64,000 nt of DNA from Tillandsia leiboldiana (taxonomy: Eukaryota; Streptophyta; Magnoliopsida; Poales; Bromeliaceae): contig CM055066.1 of assembly GCA_029204045.2 (NCBI GenBank), positions 48,562,972-48,626,971 on the forward strand, read 5' to 3'. Shown here piece after piece: positions 1 through 10,078 of this stretch; position 1 is the stretch's first letter, and every line of letters starts with the position of its first letter. The translations under genes were made by a program, and so were the position numbers. The notes below the pieces were generated by a model, which saw only the letters and a program-made list of their open reading frames with translations, had not been told where the DNA came from and did no database searches.

Positions 1-635
1 TGCTTATCCTTTTTCTGACCCGGTAGGTTTTGGATGGGTAGTCCGTTGTACCGGGGGCCGATGTGTTAGTGGACTTTGAGCTCAGGGTTCTCCTATTTGG
101 GAGTGTGATTGTTTGGTCTGGGAGGTTGTGGCACAGTTCATTGCTCAGTGCTTGGAAGGGGATCGGGTTAGGACCGAGCGATAGTAGTCGACAGGAGTGT
201 TGCACCCACTTCTGATGTCGGGATGGAAGTTGGAGCGGATCTCTTGGCTTTTGTCACCAGCTCCCCATGATCAAGGCATAGTCTTGATGCAATTTTGGGT
301 TGTGGTCCTTTGATCGTTAGGTGGAAATGTAGGTCAACGGGATCTGTTGACTATATGGAGTTCCGGCAATGGTCACCTTCGACTAGGATACCCAGTATGC
401 ATCTCTTTCTTTGGGGAAGACCTGGTGGTAGGTCGTAGAGCTGAAACCTAGCTTTAGTTTGCTTGTCACCTCGGAGGGATTACAACTGTTTCTTGCTTCA
501 AACTCTCTCTCTTGCTATCCAACTTTGGGCGAGTAGGTCCAAGTTCTCAAGAGACGGTGAAGGCTTGCTCACTTCGCGAAGGAAGGCGAGCGCCGCACGG
601 GCTAACCAAGCAATTTCGCTTAGGTCCGTGACAGT

Positions 636-647
636 TGGTATCGGAGC
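636..647 (+). other. Primer binding site-like motif (initiator Met tRNA)
   Basis: The bases TGGTATCGGAGC differ at one position from TGGTATCAGAGC, a usual plant LTR-element primer site complementary to the 3' end of methionine tRNA. The motif lies two bases after a GTGACA end and 22 bases before an ATG, as expected for a retroelement leader. Confidence 0.55.
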
Positions 648-668
648 GACGTTCGGGAGCTGGGAACC

Positions 669-962
669 ATGTCGTCATCGGATGCTGCCGTCATCGACAA
701 CATGGCCGAACAACCTCGACAATCCAAGCGCGGCAAGAGCAAGGAACCACGGGCCCATGCGAGGGAGTCCGTTTCGCTCGACGACCGTGTTGGCTTGTTG
801 GAGGACAACTATCAAGTCCTAACCCAACATATGGAGATTATGGAGGAAGGACTACGCACTATGGAGGAAAGTGTTGCTGCGGCAATGGGGACTTTCCGCC
901 AACAACTTGAGCAGCTTCGCGCTGACGTTGCTCGGACAGTCGGAGCGAGCGATCCGGGGTAG
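669..962 (+). CDS. Gag-like N-terminal stub of a retrotransposon, 97 aa
   Basis: This frame opens at the ATG right after the primer-binding-like site and ends at TAG. It encodes a basic patch (QSKRGKSKEP, residues about 18-27) followed by a heptad-like, E/Q/L-rich stretch (about 38-90) likely to form a coiled coil. There is no capsid domain, zinc knuckle or pol reading. The position, basic start and coiled coil fit the first part of a Ty3/gypsy gag truncated by a deletion, a common state in non-autonomous elements. Other overlapping frames look like shadows. I see no homology strong enough to name it, so the gag assignment rests mainly on position. Confidence 0.4.
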   Translation: MSSSDAAVIDNMAEQPRQSKRGKSKEPRAHARESVSLDDRVGLLEDNYQVLTQHMEIMEEGLRTMEESVAAAMGTFRQQLEQLRADVARTVGASDPG

Positions 963-1627
963 TGAATATGCTCCGAGCTAGTGATGGATGATTTCGTTGT
1001 CTTTCAGGGTAGGATTACTTGTAGTTAGTGACCAGGCATGTTTTTGTTGGCACCCCATGGGCCTTTATGAGGGCGTCAATGTTATTTTTCCTTTGTTGTG
1101 GGGTTGTTGTGGGCGGCCAGGGGCTCGTCGAACCGGATTTGGTGGTAGGACTGAGGTATCTCGACACATTGCGAGACTTTTGTTGCTGACCGCTCAGAGC
1201 CGTCAGAAGTGATATGCAGGCTGGTGGCATTATGACTTGGAACTCCAAGTCAGGGAGCAGGTTTGCTCAGGTTAGTTCCGACCGAGAGGGATCATACGGT
1301 TAGGTTTGCAAGGCAAGTTGAGCCCGCGGTTTGTCTGAAATCTTAGGGCAATTCTCTCCGGTAGCATATCGCTCAGGGTTACCACCAAGTTCTGACCGGG
1401 TATATAAGGTGTTCCACGTGTCAACGCTCCGGAGGTAGCTTTTTTATCACGATACGGATCTTGGCACATGAAAATAGGTAGATATGTACCCGACCTTTTC
1501 TCTACGTACCGGGTTGGCGGAGTAACCGTGGGGAGCGTGCAGCTACGTGGGTTTTAGAATTAGTTTTGTGAGAGCATTTTTCGAATTTATTTGCCAGGAG
1601 TAGTAGTTAAGTTTCGGGGACGAAACT

Positions 1628-1641
1628 TCTTTTAAGGGGGA
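1628..1641 (+). other. Polypurine tract before the 3' LTR
   Basis: The text GTTTCGGGGACGAAAC at about 1612, then TTTTAAGGGGGA, is a familiar end of plant gypsy elements. The G run sits directly against a TGTGATGTAATA LTR start. It marks plus-strand priming and gives the element its orientation. Confidence 0.65.
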
Positions 1642-2256
1642 TGTGATGTAATAACATTGATTTTTATTTTCCTAAATGTCGACTTTTGGAATAAAGCTAG
1701 TTTTTAGGTGGAAATTTCTTGGCGTTGGTCCGTATGGAATTTTTGGGTTGCGGTTACCGTATCACGATAGAGCTCGTTAAATGGAGAACAACGATTCGAT
1801 CGGATCGGAAATCCAACTCACGGATCTTCCGGAATGAGGTTTTCAATGTTAACGGGTCCGAAAAGGTAAGTTCGGAATTTCTCGGGACCCATTAAGTGTT
1901 GTTGGTGTATCGGGATCCGTGCTAGCGGTTACAGGACATTTTGGATGATCGGCACGCTTATCGAGAAAGTCGGTTGAAAATCATTTTTTTAAATATCGGA
2001 TATTGGGACCTTCGTATGTAAAAAGAGAGAAAAATAAATAAATAAATCCCAATTACCGTATAACCCTAGTTCTGAATAGATCGCTTCTTCTTCCTCTTTC
2101 CTCGTGGTGTGTGCCGAAGACCGAAATCGGAAGCGTCGCCAATACCGAGCGGATCCAGAAACACCACCGTCTGCGGAGATCGGGATCGCGTCGTCTTCTC
2201 CGTCAGAGCGAGGTTAATGGACGCCATTAAATTTTTAGTATTTGGAGTCTCGTTCT

Positions 2257-2412
2257 TGGATGTTGTTCGTTGAGGTTTTCGTTTGGTTTCGTTCCTGGAT
2301 GTTGTTCGTTGAGGTTTTCGTTTGGTTTCATTCCTGGATGTTGTTCGTTGAGGTTTTCATTTGGTTTCGTTCTTGGATGTTGTTCGTTGAGGTTTTCGTT
2401 TGATTTGGTTCG
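2257..2412 (+). repeat. 39-bp tandem repeat, four copies
   Basis: The unit starts with TGGATGTTGTTCGTTGAGG at 2257, 2296, 2335 and 2374, an exact 39-base period. Since 39 is a multiple of three, one frame reads as a repeating 13-residue block (RFSFGFVPGCCSL-like). It lies inside LTR A in the presumed transcribed leader. Confidence 0.9.
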
Positions 2413-2619
2413 TTGTGATGAGTTCTTGGGGGTTTTCGGCGGGGTTGCTTAAAGATCGTTGACGATGGCCCCACCGCCGCTCGATGCCCTAGCCGAACTG
2501 CTGCCACCGCCGCCGCTGGACGCCCACGGCGCCGCCGAGGCGCTGCCACCCGCAGGCCACCGCCTGCGCGCTGCCCACACGCCGTAGGGGCCGCGCCGTG
2601 CGCGTAGTTAGGAGGGACA

Positions 2620-3275
2620 GTGCCAAGTGCTACCGCCGCGCGCTACTACCCGCAGGCCGCCGCCCGCGCGCTACCCGTACGCCGTAGGGGCTGCGCCGCG
2701 CGCTACCCGTGCGCCGTAGGGGACGCGCCGCGCACACTATTAGGCGTGCCATCCATGCCGCACTCGGGCGGATTAGGGCACGCCGCATGGGGCCACGCCC
2801 TGCCAGGCCGCCGCCGCGCTGTGCTGCTGCACGCGCGCGCCGCACCCTGCCAGGCAGCCGCTGCTGGATGCCATAGCTGCTCGGTGCTGCTTGCGCCCGC
2901 ACCGCGCGCCGCGGCCACGCCGCCCGCGCCGCACTATTGCCAGCGCTGCGCCGCGCTGTTGCCAGGCTTGCACCGTGTTGCTACCAGGGGCTACACCACG
3001 CGCCGCAGTCAGGCTATCCGCGCCACACGGTTCTGTCAGGCTGCCCGCGCTGCACTGCTACCAGCGCCACGCTGCGCTGTTGCCAGGCTTGCACCATGTT
3101 GCTGCCAGGGGGCTGCACCGCGCGCCGCTGTCAGGCTGCCCACGTCGCGCGCTATTGCCAGGCCGCCTGTGCCATACTACTGCCACCGCCGCGCCGCACT
3201 GCTGCCAGGCTCGCACCGTGCTGCTGCCAAGGGCCGCACCGCGCATCGCTATCAGGCTGCCCGCGCCGCCGTCGT
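2620..3275 (+). repeat. GC-rich minisatellite, ~121-bp units
   Basis: The phrase GCTGTTGCCAGGCTTGCACC or a close variant recurs near 2955, 3076 and 3198, giving a 121-122 base period, with looser copies upstream to 2620. The tract is very G+C rich and opens long frames on both strands, rich in Ala, Arg, Pro and Cys. Those frames are composition artefacts, not genes. Confidence 0.75.
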
Positions 3276-4894
3276 CGCCGACGAGGGTTTTTGCACAGTT
3301 TTGGGTTGACATAATTGTTTTCGTTTTCCATCATTTGAGCCTGCGCTTGGTCGTTTTCCGACGCGGGCTTCTTCAAGGCAACGGTTGGAGCCCGGTTTTC
3401 CATCCGTTGCCTCGTCGATAGTTGGATCGCGTCGGAGGTACGATTTTTCCGACCGGAGAGATTTTTGTCGCGGAGTTTTCATCGGTTCGTTGTTTTGGAA
3501 TAGTGGGATACCGTTTTTGAGTCCGGCATTTTCTTTCACCACCGGGGTTTTGTCTGTTACTTACGGTACACCTGTAAAATCCCCATTTTCAGTAATTTTG
3601 TGTTTTCGCGATTTTCCTATCATTCCAGTGTTTTTGCCTTTCGAGTGACCGGTTATCGCGGTATGGGATCCGGGGGACTGCTTGTCCTCGTCCGAATAAT
3701 GGTTAAATTGTACGGGGCATTGTTTGGATTAGTTAATTAATCGGTGCGACAATTCGGACACCGGAGGCAGTTTCGGATTTTTCGGACAGATTGGATTTTT
3801 GCTACAGTGGCCGGGACCACTGAATTTGCCGGTTTGGGGTATAATATTGATTTGTTTTAACTGGATTTTTCATTAGGCCCGCGTAAGGTTTTTAATGCTT
3901 AGGAGGGGCGCGAGCGCGGTCGCTTATCTCCGTTTCAGGTGGGTACACCCTTCAAACCTCTTTGTTGTGTAACTTGACATTATTATGATATCTCATATCA
4001 AGGGATATTACGGGTGACGTGGACCTCCGGACGAATGAATGTCGTGGTTAGAGGTTTGATGGGTAGTTTGTCCCTTCCCGAACAACGGCATGGTTGTTCG
4101 GGGCATAATTGCGATCGGTTCAGTGATCAGTGCAACTATTCAGAAGCCGGGAGGTGGTTCCGAAAAATTGGAAAAAAGGGAACTTTGGCACAGTGGTTGG
4201 GGCCAATTATGTGCCGACTAACGTAAATTTGGAATTGTGCTATTTGTGGAACCTGGGTAGGTTCGGTGGATTTACAGGAGTTCGTAGAGGAGTGTCTGAC
4301 ATGCCCCGGTGTAATATCATAACTTTTCGTGTAACGTTTTACCCTCCTGCTAATAAAGTATAAGTTAGAGGAAACCGAATTAACAGGTTTTCTTAAGTTG
4401 ATAATCATGAGGTGCGGGTATTTTTCTGTGATAGAGCTCGAAAAACGATGAACGGCAGTGCGACCGGATCCGAATTCCGACTTACGGAACCCCCAGAAAA
4501 GAGTTTTTAGGATCGCGGTAACCATAGTGTGCATCGGAACCCGTGCAAAAGATTATGCACGCTTTTCGAGGAGATAAGGAATTATCTCTTATGATTAAAT
4601 AATTATTAATTAATTATTAAATACCCGGATGTGGATTTCTACGGTACGTATCAAGAGAGAGAAATCATTTTTCCCGAAAAGAAACCCTAGCCGGAGAGAA
4701 AAGAAAGAAAGAGGAAGGGAAAACCCTAACCGGAGGAGAAAAGGAAGAAAGAATGAGAAAGCGGAGGGACCCGATCATCCCCGATCAACGTGCCGAAGCC
4801 GAGAGCGTGAACGGATCGCCTTCTCCGAAGAAATCGTGGTAAGCGACTCTCTCTTCCGAAGTCGTTTTAGGGTTTGCTTCTGTTTTTGGTTTGG

Positions 4895-5409
4895 TCGCCG
4901 CCGCCATCTCGGACTGCCGCAGCGCCGCGCGGGGCAGGCACCCGCGCCCGCGCTGCAAGCAGCACCGCGCGGGGGAAGGCCCGCGCGGTCGGGCTGCCCA
5001 CAGCGCCGCGCGGGGCAGATGCCCGCGCCTGCGCTGCAGGCAGCGCCGCGCGGGGCGAGCCCGCGCGGGCAGGCGCCCGTGCCTGCAGCGCGGGGCAAGC
5101 CCGCGCGGTCGGGTTACCCGCAATGCCATGCGGGGCAGGTGCCCGTGCGGCGGCGCCTTGGGCAGGCGCCGCGCGAGGGCTAGCGCCCGCGCGGTCGCGC
5201 CACTAGAGGTGCCGCGCGGGGTTGGTGCCCGCGCGGCCGGGCCGCGTGTGGCGCCGCGCGGCCGAGCCGCATGCGGTGCCGCGCGGGGCCGGTGCCCGCG
5301 CGGTCGGGCCGCGTGCGGCGCCGCGCGGCCGAGCCGCATGCGGTGCCGCGCGGGGCCGGTGCCCGCGCGGTCGCACGGCATGCAATGACACGGTGGAGTC
5401 CGCGTCGTC
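4895..5409 (+). repeat. GC-rich minisatellite with 67-bp units
   Basis: Units beginning GTGCCGCGCGGGG occur at 5209, 5276 and 5343, an exact 67-base period. Looser copies built from GCCGCGCGGGGCAGG extend back to about 4915. It sits just downstream of the presumed LTR promoter. The long antisense frame over this tract is low-complexity Ala/Arg/Pro sequence. Confidence 0.8.
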
Positions 5410-5958
5410 CGCCTCGCGCCGTCGCGTCGTCCGTCTCGCGCCGTCGCGTCGTCCGTCGCACGTCGTTGCCACCGCCGTGCCGAGTCTTTTGTCGTGTTCT
5501 TGGGTTTTGGACTCCGTTCCTTTACATAATACATTTCAATTCTGACTGTGGTTCCTTTGGGGACTTTCTTAGGTCCGGGTGCCGATTGTGAGCGTGATTC
5601 GGTCCCAGGTATTCCTGTTAGCACATTTCGAGGTGGGTACCTTTTGGTATTTTCGGTTTATAGTCGTTCCCGTGTATTTTGTGAGATTAAAGTAGATGTT
5701 TGCTAAACTGTCTAACCCCATTGCATGAGAATCCCGTTTTATTTCTAACTGAGGCGGCTGAGGTCGCGATGCTGTTTTATATGCTCATTTTTGCTTACAC
5801 GCACACCGGCGGTCTGGCCACCGCACAGGGTGTATTTTTCAAAAAGATGGTAGGATTACCCGTGTACCCCACGACTAGGGATAATGGGGACCCCTCACGG
5901 TGAGGCGACTGCTCCTTGGGCAGTAGAGGGGTTGGAGGCACCAAGAAATGAGCGCGGT

Positions 5959-6045
5959 ATCTGGGATTGGTGCCCAGCATGTTTTAAATCTGGGGTTGGT
6001 GCCTAGCATGTTTTAAATCTGGGATAGGTGCCTAGCTTGTTTGTG
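5959..6045 (+). repeat. 29-bp tandem repeat, three copies
   Basis: ATCTGGGATTGGTGCC-like units start at 5959, 5988 and 6017. This is a small local expansion near the end of LTR B. Confidence 0.8.
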
Positions 6046-6814
6046 ACAGGAGATTTAGCGATTCATGAGGGGGAAGTGAATGCTCTGGTGTATCGGTTTG
6101 TCATTTCAGTTTTATAGCATTTACTTGTTTATCATCTACTTTATCAGTCACTGACTACCCACACTGTGACAAGTCCGAGCAGGGGTAGGAACCGGGACGA
6201 CGGTGAGGCAGCGTTTAGAGGACCATAGCCATTGTGGCTATTAAACTTTTCAGTTTTATGGTTATACCTTATTGTTTTTGGTTAGTATATCTGTGATTGC
6301 TTGTGAATGGATTATTGTGGATGTTGGGTTGAGATCTTAGCTCAGGAATGACATCTTATATCTGTGATTGTTGAGACTTATGTATGCGGCTTGTTTTCAA
6401 ATATCAAAACGGTTTCAAACGTGTTTTCAAACCAAGTGTCGTGTGGGCACTGATTTCTAAACCCGTGGATTTATCCTTTCAAGCAATGTTGCCGCTTAAA
6501 AGAGATTGTGAAAACGATTTGTAAAATCGGGTGTCGTGTGGACACCGTCTTTCAAACCTATGGATTTATCCTTTCATTGCAATGTGGTGATTATGATTGT
6601 ATGGTTAAATGTGATCTCTCCTTGTTATTGCTCAATGATTGCATGGTTAAAGTACTAGTCGTGTTCGGAACACCGTGCATATACAAAGGAGGCTCCGCCC
6701 GTTTGGGGAGTGAATTTGTATATGTGGCGGGTCTGGCGCGCACCGGAGACAAGGTTAATTTAAAGAAAAAAAAATACATACGTTTTCCGCTCTTTTAGAA
6801 CTTCCGGGGCGTGA

Positions 6815-8880
6815 CACCCGGGGTCGAAACTGCGACCCGGGCTCGCCAACAGATCCGCCACCTATACGAAAACCCCGCATAGGCGAAGCGTCCAACCTGC
6901 AAGAAAAGGTACTACATCTAACAGATATCAGAGCTAAAAAGAAAACTGCTGTAAAACTAAAATCTAACCACTGTACAACTGGAAATAAAGATACAATATC
7001 CATCTCCCAAAAATGATCATCAAACAATATCCTCTGATACAATATCCAAGAACCCAAACGGGGAGATAAACTAAAATCATAATGCACCAGTGTACAGGCT
7101 CTCAGTAGAAGTCATATCCTCACTACAACAATCTCTCAAAAGCAGAAATAAAACTAATCTACTGACTGTACTACAAATCTCCAAAGACAGGTAGGGATCT
7201 AGCTCGCGACTCCCTCGCCTCGAACAGCAACAGCAGAATCAGCAACACCCGCAATGACTCTGCAAAACAAAGGAGAGGAAAGAAAAAGGAGGGGGAGAAC
7301 CCCCAACGGGTGTGAGAACTACATCAACACGTAGTTCTCAGTGGATACCGCCACCAAGCCCGACGGTCTGCCCACTAAGTCTACTAGAGGCATAAGATAA
7401 CAATGCAGTAAAAACTGAACAAAAAAAGCTAGAGATACTCTATAGCTATCATGCCTCTATCTACATGCTCAATGGGTGGTATAGATGAAAAGATATGCAA
7501 CTACTCGCACCCAAGGTGCCCAATCGACCCAATCGAACTGACTGCCACATAGGGTCCAGTCAAGCCTGCGCCCACCTACTACCACACATCAACAAGAGGA
7601 TGGGACTTACATAGGGCGTCCCACACGGACTAACTCACCCCTCGCGCAAAACTGCGTCAACAGGCCCATCATCGCATCCACTGCGGGAAAACTGCCTCAA
7701 TAGGCCAAACATCGCATTCACTGCGAGAAACTGTCTCAACAGGCCAAACAGGCCAAACATCGCATCCACTGCGAAAAAACTGCCTCAACAGGCCAACCAT
7801 CGCATCCACTGCGGCATCTCAGGGGGCGCGAGGGAAAACGGCGCGGCATAGAGTATCGAACATTTGTACATGCAGGCTATAGTCAAAATCCACGCTCACT
7901 CTCAGAACGGAAGGACTCAGGATCCCTAAATATCTCGCACGACGGTCGGAGTCCTCTCAACGACTCAGCTAAACAGCTCTCACGAATCTCGAGACACTAA
8001 CGAACTCAACCAACTCGTGGCACAAAACACACTGGCTGGAGATACTCCACAGCCGGGACTACCATCGACCCAAACGGCTCCCAAAATGAAACACCCAACT
8101 CGTCACGCTAAACACACAGGCTGGAGATACTCCACGGCCAGAATCGACCCACAACTCAGGGCTAACAAAACTGGTCGGACGACACTCAACGACCCAGGAC
8201 CACCGTCTACCCAAACGACTCCCAACAACACTAGCACAGGTCTAATCTCAGCTACCAGACTCCACTCAGCCCCCAGGCACGAGTGCAACAAAGTCCCACA
8301 ATAACCCGACCACTCGGCCCACTACCCGGGCGAGAAAAAACTAAGTCCAGGAAATATGCAAGGAGTGGGATGTCTAAAGCATAAAAGAACCTAGCCCAAG
8401 TGAAGGTTCTCCACCAGTCTGGTTAAACATGCATCATATGACGGGGTGCTAGGCCAAGTTCCAATAATAGCATTTAAATAAACTGAATCATAAGTAGGGA
8501 ACATTAACAGATATGATCACCAAAATCAGTCAAAATAAGCCTCATCTCCCTCAACATGCTCTCAACTAGCATAGGTGAAAACAACCATTTAATATATAAA
8601 AGATCTCGAAGGTACCCCACATGTACAATAAGCCAGGTAAGCCTCGATTCACATGAACTATATCATTTAATAGACTTGCATCTCAATGCTATAGGTGGTA
8701 CATTAAATTATGCATGCTCTCAATCTCATAGGGGAACTCTACACCTATGTAAGCTCTCAATTACCATAACATGGATATCAATATCGTGCAAGCTCTAATT
8801 TAATATAACATGAATATCTTATCTTGCAAGTTTCCATTAGGGATATCATGAATATCATATCTTGCAATTTCTCAAACGAA
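6815..8880 (-). mobile_element. LTR fragment, minus orientation
   Basis: Immediately after the GTGACA end of LTR B comes sequence with the layout of the start of the minus-strand LTRs here: a GATCCGCCAC...ACGAAAACCCC block, then CGGGTGTGAGAACTAC near 7308 with CTCAGTGGATACC downstream. It corresponds in layout to 49020-49330 and 29820-30190. The TGTCACG terminus is missing, so it is truncated. It contains a 40-bp minisatellite and a loose ~83-base duplication near 8025/8108. No coding capacity seen. Confidence 0.5.
7650..7815 (+). repeat. ~40-bp tandem repeat, four copies
   Basis: CATCGCATCCACTGCG recurs at 7669, 7710, 7758 and 7798, joined by AACTGCCTCAACAGGCCAA. Spacings are 41, 48 and 40 bases; the longer one contains an extra AGGCCAAAC. 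Confidence 0.8.
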
Positions 8881-10078
8881 AATACAGCTTGACATATACC
8901 ATGTTTGTTTGGTCATCAGCCTAGTTATATTAGCATTTCCTGTTCTATGTTGCATGATAGAATAAGAGTACAGTCCTGCTATTCAGTTTCAATTACAGCT
9001 CAGATATTTAGCTCCTGTTGCTCAGATTCGTTTATACAACATCTGTGATTATTACAGCTTTCAGCATCCCGACAGGGATTATCCGGCTCATTGTCGATTG
9101 TTCAGTCTTTTGACTACGAGCTTGAGCATCAGCATTATGATCGCCATAGCACTAGCTACTCATTTCACGTATGCCATGGGATTGATCCCCCACAACGCGT
9201 TCTTTACCTGTGAAGTGGTCGATAGTGGCAACCCGTGAGCCCCAGGCTGCACATAGTGGACGAGAGTGGCGACACGTGTGCCCCTGAGTGCACCGATGGT
9301 GCCGGGTTATATGTCAGCCGAACGTGCCAGCTTTGGCATTGGTCTTGGTCTTCGTGACTGATGACGACATTGATTGGGTACTTACAATTATTATTATTCA
9401 GCACTTTCAGTTTACAGGATTGTTATATACCAGCTCTATTTATTGAATGATCAGTTCAGTATATCAGATTTGCCAGTTTCAGTATGATCAATTACAGTCA
9501 TGAGTACCCTGCTTTCCTTTCTTTTTATTGCTCATCATGCTTATTATTCAGCATTCAGTTATTCAGCTTTGTTATACCTGCTTTCGTTATCCGCTTATTA
9601 TGGTATCCGGTAGATACGACTTGCTATTTCTCGGTCCGTCATACCCACTGGGTACATGTACAGTGTATCTCACACCCCCTGGGTGACCATTTTTCAGGTT
9701 AGTCGGGTGCTGAGAGTTTGGGACGATCCAATGAGCTATCGCGGTAGAGTCGACCCAGTTATTGACTACAGTTCCCAGTATTTACAGTTTTAGTTTGTTA
9801 GTTTGTTTATTGGAGTTATCTTGTTATTATGTTGGTGATGGACTGGTGAATGTTTTTAGTGTAGATGTTTATGTTTATATTTTGGTTTAGTGATTGTTGC
9901 TCCTCTGATTGTTATTGTACTTGCCTAGCCGAGCATGTATAGGGGAGACTCTGTCCGTATGGACAGAGGATTTCCTATGCATGTGGCGGTCTGCTCACGT
10001 CCTGAGTTTTAAAATTTGAACTCTGATATATAAAAAAAAAAAAAGTTTAGACCCTTTTTCTAAACTCGGGGCGTGACA
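8880..10078 (+). mobile_element. LTR 3' end fragment, plus orientation
   Basis: It ends CTCGGGGCGTGACA at 10078, the reverse complement of the TGTCACGCCCCGAG start at 48910. Around 9060-9140 it carries, in plus orientation, the GAGCTTGAGCATCAGC / CCCGACAGGG module whose complement appears near 10085-10160 and 49850-49920. It is therefore an opposite-facing copy of the same LTR family. The left limit is approximate. Confidence 0.5.

Larger units (their letters stand above)
1..1641 (+). mobile_element. Internal region and flank of a decayed plus-strand LTR retrotransposon
   Basis: A primer-binding-site-like motif follows a GTGACA terminus near 633, a gag-like start lies at 669, and a polypurine tract followed by a TGT LTR start lies near 1641. 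This order reads as 5' LTR end, leader, internal region, 3' LTR on the plus strand. The internal stretch is only about 1 kb and shows no protease, reverse transcriptase, RNase H or integrase in any frame, so the element looks non-autonomous. Bases 1-633 would be the end of the 5' LTR, but I could not match them to the LTR sequence after 1641, so that part is inference. The design resembles the intact element at 48910-59407. Confidence 0.55.
1642..4310 (+). mobile_element. Long LTR A, 3' LTR of the first element, probably truncated
   Basis: It begins at TGTGATGTAATA after the polypurine tract. Bases 1740-1960 (motifs ATAGAGCTCG, GGATCGGAAATCC) correspond to 4430-4560 in LTR B, so the two LTRs are related. 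A promoter-like AT stretch near 2030-2070 leads into a leader with TCTTCTTCC runs, then tandem and GC-rich repeats, then a CAGGTGGGTAC motif near 3936 that recurs in the other LTRs here. I see no TG...CA right end before LTR B starts, so A is probably cut by B. No conserved protein frame is present. Confidence 0.5.
4311..6814 (+). mobile_element. Long LTR B of the same superfamily, plus strand
   Basis: It starts TGTAATATCATAAC, parallel to TGTAATAACATTG in LTR A, and ends GGGGCGTGACA at 6814, the same right terminus seen in other LTRs of this window. Inside are a TATTAAATACCC promoter-like box near 4615, a purine-rich leader with AAACCCTAGCC near 4682, a GC-rich tandem repeat, a GAGGTGGGTACC motif near 5630 and a three-copy 29-bp repeat. 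A and B share the first 250 bases and general layout but differ in their GC-rich cores. No coding content. Confidence 0.55.

Noticed and set aside
2620..3309. 229-codon plus-strand frame in the GC-rich tract
   Set aside because: It follows a 121-bp GC-rich tandem repeat, and frames of similar length are open on both strands. The residue content is Ala/Arg/Cys/Pro with no domain.
4785..5624. 279-codon minus-strand frame
   Set aside because: It is open mainly because the GC-rich 67-bp repeat lacks stops. The translation is repetitive Arg/Pro/Ala text in an LTR.
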